Shown here: piece after piece, positions 1 through 5,958 of the stretch
Numbering within the stretch: the stretch's first letter is position 1
Layout: every line of letters begins with the position of its first letter
DNA from: Methanosarcinales archaeon
GTDB taxonomy: Archaea > Halobacteriota > Methanosarcinia > DSM-18856 > Methermicoccaceae
DNA: 7,457 bases
Assembly (NCBI GenBank): GCA_003661015.1
Contig: QMVI01000054.1
Span: 1-7,457 of the forward strand
Reading direction: 5' to 3'
Notes under the pieces: generated by a model
Databases searched by the model: none
Seen by the model: only the letters and a program-made list of their open reading frames with translations
What the model was told of the DNA's origin: nothing
Made by a program: the position numbers and the translations under genes

Positions 1-4
1 AATT

Positions 5-27
5 GGAAGAAGATGATAACTTCTTCC
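5..27 (+). terminator. hairpin plus T-rich tail, probable terminator of an upstream gene
   Basis: GGAAGAAG (5-12) and CTTCTTCC (20-27) are perfect 8-base inverted repeats around a 7-base loop, followed by a pyrimidine/T-rich tract (28-40). This looks like a terminator for a gene entering from the left. Archaeal termination depends mostly on the T tract, so the stem could be incidental. The three plus-strand frames in bases 1-70 stop at 14-16, 42-44 and 67-69, and I cannot recognise any of these short tails as a protein end. Confidence 0.4.
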
Positions 28-132
28 CTTTCTTTAATTTATAACTATGACCATTTGAAACTCTACTAAGATGACACTGTACGCATCGAAATAAAAGATT
101 TCAAATATGACAAGCGAATAAGATGGGTTGAG
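28..132 (+). promoter_or_regulatory. intergenic leader of surE, promoter not clearly resolved
   Basis: This AT-rich stretch has no gene. Candidate TATA-like elements are TTTAATTTATAA (33-44) and the weaker AAATAAAAG (89-97) and TTTCAAATATGA (99-110). The last two lie at about the distance expected for a short-leader or leaderless surE transcript. None is a strong match, so the exact promoter is uncertain. Confidence 0.3.
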
Positions 133-921
133 ATGAGCATTCTACTCACGAACGATGATGGGATATACTCTGCAGGAATCGAGGCAGCTTGGAAGGCGTT
201 GAAAGAGGTGGATGAAGTAACAATTGTTGCACCGGTTTTACAGAGAAGCGCGTATGGTCGTTCCATATCAATATTCGAGCCATTGAGAATAACAGAAGTA
301 AAACTGCCTTATGGTGCAAGGGGATATGCAGTGGGGGGTACGCCAGCAGACTGTGTGATACTGGGCGTATTCGCGCTATTGAAGAAGAAACCTGATGTGA
401 TGGTTTCTGGCATAAACGTGGGCGAGAATGTCAGCACTGATTCTGCGATGACATCTGGAACCATGGGTGCAGCATTCGAGGCGGCAGGGTATGGAATCCC
501 ATCAATAGCGATATCCCTTCAGGTTGAGGAAGAGAAACACAAGTTTGGAGATGGGAGAGGATACGAAAAAGGGCTTGAAATATGCGGTCACATCCTGAAA
601 AGGGTTGTCGACAATGTGATGAGGAAAGGGATGCCAGAGGAGGTTGATGTTCTGAATATAAACGTTCCGTGTAATGCGGATGAGGATACAGAGGTTGTTG
701 TGACAAGGCTTGCAAGGAAAGTATTCAACACAGATGTTGAGATGCGCCAAGACCCGAAGGGGAGACCATATTATTGGATATCTGGTGATATCATAAGAGA
801 TGGTGAAGAGGGAACAGATTGCTGGGCGATATACGTGAAGAAATGTATATCAGTCACCCCTCTTTCTCTCGATATGAGTGTTGATATCAAGGAGAGCAAG
901 ATACTCAACCTCTTTATGTAA
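133..921 (+). CDS. surE: SurE, 5'/3'-nucleotidase (survival protein E)
   Basis: Cytoplasmic metal-dependent phosphatase that removes the phosphate from nucleoside 5'- and 3'-monophosphates; family members also act on short polyphosphate. The 262 residues are normal length for SurE. The N-terminal LLTNDDG supplies metal ligands Asp8 and Asp9. Ser39 in APVLQRSAYGRS and Asn95 in SGINVGENVS fall at the positions known for the Thermotoga enzyme. GGTPADCV (68-75) and SGTMGAAFEAAG complete the core, and SVTPLSLDMSV near the C-terminus matches the family end. The ATG at 133 puts the NDDG motif at the usual distance from the N-terminus; only a weak purine stretch precedes it. The gene converges on dphB and the two overlap by 8 bases. 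No damage is seen. Confidence 0.96.
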   Translation: MSILLTNDDGIYSAGIEAAWKALKEVDEVTIVAPVLQRSAYGRSISIFEPLRITEVKLPYGARGYAVGGTPADCVILGVFALLKKKPDVMVSGINVGENVSTDSAMTSGTMGAAFEAAGYGIPSIAISLQVEEEKHKFGDGRGYEKGLEICGHILKRVVDNVMRKGMPEEVDVLNINVPCNADEDTEVVVTRLARKVFNTDVEMRQDPKGRPYYWISGDIIRDGEEGTDCWAIYVKKCISVTPLSLDMSVDIKESKILNLFM

Positions 922-1693
922 TCTCTGCATCACAGAACACTATCAACGCATCTTTTTCCATGAAGTGTAGCCTTCCAGTTATAACAAGTATGTGGGGTGG
1001 GTCTGGGAATTCTATCTCCATGAGCTGTGTGAGTTCTGATGCCTTTGCAAATGCCTCATCTGAACCAGCTCTTGCAATTCCAACACCCAACAATTTACAA
1101 AATTCTTCATCCCCTTTCTTCTCAGCTATCTCGAACAGTAAAGACACACCCTCATTAATAGTCATCATTCTCTCTCCTACGTCCAGATAGAGAAGTGTGT
1201 GGAGCCCCCTCTGGATATTTTCCTTCACAACATCATACGGGGTCTCATATACAATCCTCTTCCCATCGACCTCGTATGGGAATGGGATTGTAGCTGACCT
1301 GCCAAATTTGTAGTTTTGCAGACCAGTAATACCACAAACTGCAGACATAATTGAAGGTGCATGTATTATTTTTGTCTTTACTCCCATTTCATGCGCTCTC
1401 AATCTCAGACCTACATGGGTGGTGGATACCATCGGGTCTCCTCCACTCAGCAATACAACCTTCTTGTGAAGTGCTTCGATGAGAATCTTTTCAGCTGGTG
1501 CTCCCTCGATATCTTCTCTGGACAGCACATGAACATCCTTTTCATAGAGTTTCTCAAGCCTCTTCACATTTGTTCCTACAAGTGGGGAGGTGTAGGTTTC
1601 AAGGTACACAACATCTGCACTCTTCACCTCTCTCAATCCCTTGAGGGTGATGTCGAACTCGTCGAACAGGCCAAGACCCACAAACGTGAGCAT
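914..1693 (-). CDS. dphB: diphthine synthase (Dph5/DphB)
   Basis: S-adenosylmethionine-dependent methyltransferase that methylates the modified histidine of translation elongation factor 2 during diphthamide synthesis, a pathway limited to Archaea and eukaryotes. The 259 residues fit the family. The tetrapyrrole-methylase-type fold is shown by TFVGLGLFDE at the N-terminus, LLSGGDPMVSTTH in the middle, and the SAM-pocket segment HAPSIMSAVCGITGLQNYKFG. The ATG at 1693 is preferred to an upstream in-frame ATG at 1735, because homologues begin directly with the MLxFVGLGL strand and a good TATA box (1712-1723) lies where a leaderless transcript would need it. The gene ends with TAA, overlapping the end of surE on the other strand by 8 bases, and diverges from the broken arsenite transporter gene. 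Confidence 0.96.
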   Translation of the reverse strand: MLTFVGLGLFDEFDITLKGLREVKSADVVYLETYTSPLVGTNVKRLEKLYEKDVHVLSREDIEGAPAEKILIEALHKKVVLLSGGDPMVSTTHVGLRLRAHEMGVKTKIIHAPSIMSAVCGITGLQNYKFGRSATIPFPYEVDGKRIVYETPYDVVKENIQRGLHTLLYLDVGERMMTINEGVSLLFEIAEKKGDEEFCKLLGVGIARAGSDEAFAKASELTQLMEIEFPDPPHILVITGRLHFMEKDALIVFCDAEIT

Positions 1694-1711
1694 ATTCTTT
1701 ACTCTTCTTTT

Positions 1712-1723
1712 CCATATATAAAA
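1712..1723 (-). promoter_or_regulatory. TATA box of dphB
   Basis: Read on the minus strand this is TTTTATATATGG, a near-ideal archaeal TATA box. It is centred about 25 bases before the dphB ATG, so transcription would begin at or next to the start codon. No convincing Shine-Dalgarno sequence lies between, which fits a leaderless mRNA. Confidence 0.6.
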
Positions 1724-1740
1724 TGATGGTTGCAAAAACT

Positions 1741-1756
1741 TTTAATATTATAAAGG
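1741..1756 (+). promoter_or_regulatory. probable TATA region of the ACR3 gene
   Basis: TTTAATATTATAAAGG lies about 50 bases before the ATG at 1798. This would give a transcript with a leader of roughly 25 bases, consistent with the purine-rich GGGGAG (1790-1795) directly before that ATG. I found no clear ArsR-type inverted repeat. The AT tract is nearly symmetric and could also be read by dphB as a second TATA element. Confidence 0.4.
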
Positions 1757-1797
1757 AATAATGCCAGCCATAAGTTAACGTGGTTAAGTGGGGAGAT

Positions 1798-2865
1798 ATG
1801 GAAAAGAGAGAACTTGGTATCTAAAAGAGAGAACTTGGTATCTGGGAGAAGTATCTCACGTTATGGGTTGCCCTCTGCATAGTTGTGGGAACAATATTGG
1901 GAAGAATATTCCCAGAGATTTCAGTCTTTCTTTCGAGAATGGAAGTTGCCCACATCTCCATCCCAATAGCGATTCTACTTTTCGCCATGATATATCCCAT
2001 AATGGTTCAGATAAGTTTTGAAGAGGTAAAGAAAGCCATTAAATCACCAAAACCAATATCAACAACACTCTTCATGAACTGGGCAATAAAACCTTTCACG
2101 ATGGCTTTCTTTGCATGGTTATTTATTGGTGCAATTTTCAATCCATTCCTCCCTCATGAGTCTCTGGCTAATCCTGAGCAGTATCGGGCTGGTCTGATAC
2201 TACTTGGTGTAGCACCATACACTACGATGGTGCTTGTGTAGAGCTATCTTGCAAAAGGGAACATGGCACACACACTTGTGATGACTGCCCTCAACTCTCT
2301 GACAATGGTTGTCCTGTATGCTCCACTTGCCATCTTCCTCTTGGGGATATCTGGAATAATCATTCCGTTGAAGACAATAGCACTTGCGGTTGTGATATAC
2401 ATATGCACACCGCTCGTTTTCGGATGGCTCACACGAAAAAGAGTGATAGAGACAAAGGGAGTGGTATGGTTTGAAGAGATACTGGTCCCAAAGCTCGGGA
2501 AGATGCCCATCGTAGCTCTGTTAATCACGCTCGTAGTGTTGTTCATGTATCAGGGGGAGAAGATAGTAGAATTACCGCTCGTTATCGGAATGATAACAAT
2601 TCCAATATTTGTGAATATAATTGCAGTCTTCATAATCATATACTTCATTGCTCGCCTCATAAAACTGGGTTATGAAGATGCTACACCAACAGCCATAATA
2701 GCCGGAAGTAACCACTTCGAGGTTGCCATAGCTGTTTCCACAACCCTTTTCGGAATCAACTCCGGTGCTGCACTTGCCACAGTGGTTGGTATCCTGACTG
2801 AAGTGCCGATAATGTTGTTTCTTGTTGAAATATGTAAGAGAACAAGAGGCTGGTTTGCTGTGTGA
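1798..2865 (+). pseudogene. acr3: ACR3-family arsenite efflux permease, broken by two in-frame stops
   Basis: The intact ancestor would pump arsenite out across the cytoplasmic membrane through about ten membrane helices. From the ATG at 1798 (GGGGAG just upstream) the frame reads MEKRELGI and hits TAA at 1822-1824. It then resumes as KRELGIWEKYLTLWVALC, because a 21-base unit (1802-1822) is repeated exactly at 1823-1843. The second lesion is TAG at 2239-2241, where the family has Trp after APCTAMVxV. After it the frame continues SYLAKGNMAHTLVM to a TGA at 2863-2865. The metalloid-binding Cys of APCT is Tyr here (VAPYTTM). Other landmarks are intact: SIPIAILLFAMIYPIMV, NWAIKPFTMAFFAWLF, SNHFEVAIAVSTTLFGINSG and TEVPIM. 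Without the duplication the length is about 348 codons, normal for ACR3. A remnant could start at GTG 1885, but it would lack helix 1 and still meet the TAG. Confidence 0.88.
1802..1843 (+). repeat. perfect 21-base tandem duplication that creates a stop codon
   Basis: Bases 1802-1822 and 1823-1843 are identical. The unit is seven codons long, so it does not shift the frame, but the new junction turns ATC-TGG into ATC-TAA and stops the ACR3 frame after eight residues. The exact identity of the copies suggests a recent slippage event. A local assembly error is the alternative. Confidence 0.9.
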
Positions 2866-2878
2866 TTTTTTATAATGC

Positions 2879-3880
2879 TCAACCAGCAGGCTTTGCTATG
2901 TATATGTTGTGTTTTGTATGTATTATCCTTGCCATCACCTCACTGCCCACAGGTATCTTCTTCGCATCTACCAGCGTTATAACTCTATCCTTTGCAACCG
3001 CTATCTTCTCATTTTTCATCCAGCCCTGAGCAACAACCTTCACCTTCACCTTTTCAAGACGTCTAAACGATAGTGGAATAAATGGCTTTTTGACAATGCC
3101 AAAGTCAGAAGGGCGGATTATCAGCTTTGTTTTGTGTCTCTTCTCCAATACATCAAGCCATGAGTAGAACTCTTTCCAAGTTGGTATTCTTACTCCCCAC
3201 ATCTTCCTTCCAAACCTGTGAGCCTCGTATTTTTGTATCCCGAGAGAGGGAAACCTTCCACCTGCCCCTATTTCAGCAGAGAAATCTATTATACGCTCTA
3301 TCTCAGAGTCATTTATGTTTGGAAGCCACACAGGAGCCAATAGAAGCTCTGTGTTTGTTGATGGGATGTAGGATGCAATCTCCACAATCCTATCAACATC
3401 GTAATGCTCAACACCCGAAAGTAGTTTTGCAACCTCTTCATCGAGTGCATTCAATGACAGATTAAGTCTTGTAAGACCGCTCTCGCTCAGCTCATCTACC
3501 AGAGAATGTGTGAGCAATGTGCCATTTGTTTGCATGGAAACAACTTTCACCTCAGGTATATCAGACAGCAAAGAAACAAGCTCTATGATGTCAGGATACA
3601 ACATCGGCTCACCACATCCGTCGATGTGCATCTCGACGCTCTCTCCTTTGAAACGTGCAACCTCTTTTGCAGTCTCCACAAGATGTTCGAGCTCAACAAC
3701 ATACATGCCAACCCTTGTTCTTGATTTTCTCCCCTCATCAACCGAGCAGTATGGACAAGATAGGTTGCATCCAGATATCGGCCGGATTTGGAGCAGGTTT
3801 GTCCCTCTGTCTATTATGCCGAATGTGATGCATCCTATCAAGGGAATGTCAGAGCCTATCTTTACAACAACTCTCTTCAT
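2879..3880 (-). CDS. radical SAM enzyme with C-terminal TRAM-like domain, substrate unknown
   Basis: The 333 residues hold a radical SAM core with the cluster motif C38-x3-C42-x2-C45 (SGCNLSCPYCSVDEG). The SAM-binding turn is GCGEP at 88-92, in place of the usual GGEP, and the barrel continues with MQTNGTLL and LNLSLNA. The core is preceded by about 35 residues, and from about residue 273 a lysine/valine-rich beta-type tail resembles a TRAM nucleic-acid-binding fold. TRAM plus radical SAM would suit RNA modification, but the core is not of the methylthiotransferase type and I cannot name the reaction. The start at 3880 is chosen because the frame open to 4006 runs antisense through the tRNA-Arg gene and the protein core needs none of those extra 42 residues. 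No Shine-Dalgarno site is seen. It converges on the ACR3 pseudogene with a 13-base gap. Confidence 0.85.
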   Translation of the reverse strand: MKRVVVKIGSDIPLIGCITFGIIDRGTNLLQIRPISGCNLSCPYCSVDEGRKSRTRVGMYVVELEHLVETAKEVARFKGESVEMHIDGCGEPMLYPDIIELVSLLSDIPEVKVVSMQTNGTLLTHSLVDELSESGLTRLNLSLNALDEEVAKLLSGVEHYDVDRIVEIASYIPSTNTELLLAPVWLPNINDSEIERIIDFSAEIGAGGRFPSLGIQKYEAHRFGRKMWGVRIPTWKEFYSWLDVLEKRHKTKLIIRPSDFGIVKKPFIPLSFRRLEKVKVKVVAQGWMKNEKIAVAKDRVITLVDAKKIPVGSEVMARIIHTKHNIYIAKPAG

Positions 3881-3884
3881 ATCA

Positions 3885-3892
3885 TTTATATG
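3885..3892 (+). promoter_or_regulatory. TATA box of tRNA-Arg
   Basis: TTTATATG is centred about 29 bases before the first base of the tRNA, the normal archaeal distance. It begins four bases outside the divergent radical SAM start codon, so the two transcription units share one very short control region. Confidence 0.6.
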
Positions 3893-3902
3893 GTAGTAAT
3901 CT

Positions 3903-3915
3903 AAAATTAAAAAAA
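3903..3915 (-). promoter_or_regulatory. possible promoter of the radical SAM gene
   Basis: On the minus strand this reads as a T-run followed by TTAATTTTAG, centred about 27 bases before the ATG at 3880, as expected for a leaderless transcript. The match to a TATA box is only fair. It sits immediately before the tRNA-Arg gene. Confidence 0.35.
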
Positions 3916-3917
3916 GT

Positions 3918-3989
3918 GCCCCGATGGGGTAGAGGATATCCTGAAGGCCTGCGGAGCCTTTGACCCGGGTTCGAGTCCCGGTCGGGGCA
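3918..3989 (+). tRNA. tRNA-Arg, anticodon GCG
   Basis: A complete 72-base cloverleaf. Acceptor stem GCCCCGA/TCGGGGC pairs fully, with discriminator A. The D arm starts TGGGGT, its loop holds G18-G19 and A20 (a known arginine identity base), and its stem has a G-U and a U-U pair. Anticodon stem AAGGC/GCCTT is perfect around loop CTGCGGA, giving anticodon GCG (3950-3952) for CGC and CGT codons. The T arm is CCGGG-TTCGAGT-CCCGG. There is no intron and CCA is not encoded. Confidence 0.95.
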
Positions 3990-3996
3990 TTTTTTT
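3990..3996 (+). terminator. T-run terminator after tRNA-Arg
   Basis: Seven consecutive T residues follow the tRNA directly, the usual archaeal oligo-T termination signal. Confidence 0.6.
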
Positions 3997-4022
3997 GGGT
4001 TTTCAAGCTGTAAATACGAACT

Positions 4023-5873
4023 TCAAATCCCCAGAGCTCTCCTCTTCTCCTCTATTACCCTATCAAGCACGTTTACAGCTTCCACTGGGTTCTCTTCGAC
4101 CACGACCCTCCCTCCTGTGAGGGACTCCACATCAGTTGTCAAAAGTTTCACAACCTCCTCACTTCCAGTTATGTTAGGAACTGGTGATACATGGGTTGTG
4201 AGACCGTATGCCACAGCAAAGACCGCATCTATCGTTGCCTTCTGTTCCATGTATTCTGGTGCAGTTACTGCAACTGGCAACTGCGGTATATCAACGCCGA
4301 GGGCATCTGCGATTATCCTTACAAGATACGCACACCTGCCCGTGTCCGTGCATGTACCGAAGCTTAAAACAGGCGGAATACCCAATACTCTGCAAACGTT
4401 TGCAAGTCTCTCACCAGCCATCTCAATTGCATCCATCGATGTGAGCCCTGCGACCTGAAGTCCTGCATTTCCACATCCCATTGAGAGAACGAGGATATCT
4501 CTCTTTATGAGTTCCTTTGCAATCGTCACTGTATTCGCATCATGTGGACCATTCTTCAGTGTGGTACAGCTTACCAGTGCAACAACTCCCTTTATGTCTC
4601 CGTTCTTTATTGCATCCACCAGAATCTCCAGATTTCCATTCAACGCTTTCATTATGGCTTCTGGTGAGAACCCTACGACTATCTCCTTCTTTTCACTTCT
4701 CTTGATTCCTTTTCCACTCCTCTTTTTGAAATTCTCTATTCCCATTTCAATGAGCTTCCTTGCTATCTCCTCAACCTTCTCTGGTTCATAGTCCAGTCCT
4801 TCATCTATTCCTCTGAGACGGACAAGTTCGCTCACCGGCACTATTTTTACGCCATACTTCTGGTATTCTGGAAGTGATGGAAGGACACAATTCATATCAG
4901 CAGCAAACACATCAACACATCCTGTTGCAAGTGCAAACTCCTGAACGATCCAATTTCCAACGATGCCCACAAACACCGGAGAATCGAATCTCTGTAGGAG
5001 CTCCTGTCCAGTCTCTATGAAGCCGATGATTCTGAGACCCTTTGCCCCACCTTCCTTTGCCCGAGTCTGGATTTCCTCGTTCTCGGCAAGTTTTATCAGA
5101 GCTGCACCGACAAAAGGCTCATGTCCATCCACCGCCACATTCACGTACTCTGGGTCAAGTATGCCCAAATCAGCATATGTTTTGTGCGGCATTGGCGTTC
5201 CAAATAGAATGTCCTGAATCATTTCGAGGGCAATCTGAGCACCCACACATGTGGATATGCTCATTCTCATGCTCTTCTTTGCAAGCGACACATAGTTTGA
5301 ATCAACGTTTGTCATGCTTGACGTTCCCATACTCAGAAGTTCTTGGAAGACACCATGTGGGAATATTCCGAGTTCTCTCCATAGTTTTTTCCTCGATTCT
5401 GGGGCGAAAATCTCAACAAGCTTACTCTCCTCTACCGAGTTCAAGTCGGACAAAACAAAATCTGCAACCTTCATAGCCAGTTCTTTGATATCATCTCCTT
5501 CGATTCCGAGCTGTGAAGCAAGCCATCTGAGCTTCTCCTCGTCTATCGTGAAGGGTGTTTTGCCTTCTGCTGTTGCCTTCAGCGTCTTCACAGCTTCAAC
5601 GGCATGGTATGTGTATGCCTCTGTGCCAAACATGTTGAGATGAACAAAATTCCTCATCACCATCCCTGCTGCATCTATCCCACAAGCCCCATAGGGATTT
5701 TTGTTGGATATTCTACAAGGCCCCATCGAGCACAGCTGACAGCTCAATCCTTTCACACAGAAAGGACATCTCGTCTTCTCTTGTGCGTTGAATCTATCAA
5801 TGATGTTCGTCGTACCGTCTTCACTCACCTTTTTGTACATTTCATTTATACTTTCATGATAGCTTGGTTCCAT
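4023..5873 (-). CDS. cooS: deviant Ni-CODH-type protein (CooS scaffold) lacking an active-site Cys; CooS-V-like
   Basis: By family a homodimeric cytoplasmic Fe-S enzyme of 616 residues. True members interconvert CO and CO2 at a Ni-Fe-S C-cluster. The N-terminus has the B-cluster set C45-x2-C48-x4-C53-x10-C64. Of the C-cluster ligands, His251 (VDGHEPF), Cys329 (ADMNCVLPSL), Cys436 (LVSCTT), Cys467 (LSMGCGNAG) and Cys508 (SFGTCTD) are present, as is catalytic Lys545 (APEYMEQK). The GICCTGNE motif, however, reads GFIETGQE (284-291): the ligand Cys is Glu287 and its neighbour is Ile286. The D-cluster pair is C36-x2-C39 with Ser44 at the usual second Cys. C. hydrogenoformans CooS-V also lacks a canonical C-cluster Cys, carries an Fe-S-oxo cluster, is inactive with CO and reacts slowly with hydroxylamine. 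I infer a similar hybrid-cluster role here. No acs, cooC or cooF is adjacent. The ATG at 5873 lacks a Shine-Dalgarno site but has a TATA box 27 bases upstream. Confidence 0.93.
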   Translation of the reverse strand: MEPSYHESINEMYKKVSEDGTTNIIDRFNAQEKTRCPFCVKGLSCQLCSMGPCRISNKNPYGACGIDAAGMVMRNFVHLNMFGTEAYTYHAVEAVKTLKATAEGKTPFTIDEEKLRWLASQLGIEGDDIKELAMKVADFVLSDLNSVEESKLVEIFAPESRKKLWRELGIFPHGVFQELLSMGTSSMTNVDSNYVSLAKKSMRMSISTCVGAQIALEMIQDILFGTPMPHKTYADLGILDPEYVNVAVDGHEPFVGAALIKLAENEEIQTRAKEGGAKGLRIIGFIETGQELLQRFDSPVFVGIVGNWIVQEFALATGCVDVFAADMNCVLPSLPEYQKYGVKIVPVSELVRLRGIDEGLDYEPEKVEEIARKLIEMGIENFKKRSGKGIKRSEKKEIVVGFSPEAIMKALNGNLEILVDAIKNGDIKGVVALVSCTTLKNGPHDANTVTIAKELIKRDILVLSMGCGNAGLQVAGLTSMDAIEMAGERLANVCRVLGIPPVLSFGTCTDTGRCAYLVRIIADALGVDIPQLPVAVTAPEYMEQKATIDAVFAVAYGLTTHVSPVPNITGSEEVVKLLTTDVESLTGGRVVVEENPVEAVNVLDRVIEEKRRALGI

Positions 5874-5895
5874 ATCTTTACACTGTGCATTTGAT

Positions 5896-5904
5896 GATAT
5901 ATTA
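5896..5904 (-). promoter_or_regulatory. TATA box of the CooS-like gene
   Basis: TAATATATC on the minus strand is centred 27 bases before the ATG at 5873, predicting a leaderless or nearly leaderless transcript. Confidence 0.55.
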
Positions 5905-5918
5905 CTTCACCCTAATAT
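5899..5918. promoter_or_regulatory. candidate operator: small inverted repeat between divergent promoters
   Basis: ATATTA (5899-5904) and TAATAT (5913-5918) are perfect inverted repeats around CTTCACCC. The left arm overlaps the CooS TATA box, and the right arm lies just before the regulator's TATA-like element. This is where an autoregulating HTH protein could act. The arms are short and AT-rich, so chance is a real alternative. Confidence 0.25.
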
Positions 5919-5922
5919 GTTC

Positions 5923-5933
5923 GATTTATTTTT
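5923..5933 (+). promoter_or_regulatory. TATA box of the HTH_10 regulator gene
   Basis: TTTATTTTTAT is centred about 31 bases before the ATG at 5959, supporting that start and a leaderless transcript rather than the earlier ATG at 5917. Confidence 0.45.
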
Positions 5934-5958
5934 ATCCTCATTGCCCAATATACTACTC

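Noticed and set aside
1885..2241. Separate short membrane protein starting at GTG 1885, and another from 2263 to 2865
   Set aside because: Both are in the same frame and join into one ACR3 sequence; neither has a ribosome binding site. They are halves of one broken gene.
1798..2865. Functional ACR3 protein made by pyrrolysine readthrough of TAG
   Set aside because: An in-frame TAA at codon 9 also interrupts the gene, the replaced residue is a conserved Trp, and the essential Cys is Tyr. Two stops plus a lost key residue favour a pseudogene.
3881..4006. N-terminal extension of the radical SAM protein by 42 residues
   Set aside because: These codons are the antisense of the tRNA-Arg gene and its flank, and the radical SAM core starts after the ATG at 3880.
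5042..5476. 144-residue plus-strand open frame inside the CooS-like gene
   Set aside because: It is a shadow on the strand opposite a strongly conserved gene, has no recognisable protein features, and is one of several such frames there.
4023..5873. Part of a CODH/acetyl-CoA synthase complex for carbon fixation
   Set aside because: The protein is the short CooS type (616 residues) with a missing C-cluster Cys, and no Cdh, Acs or CooC gene adjoins it.
5917..5958. Earlier start of the HTH_10 regulator at 5917
   Set aside because: The added 14 residues have no support, and the segment contains the TATA-like element that serves the ATG at 5959.
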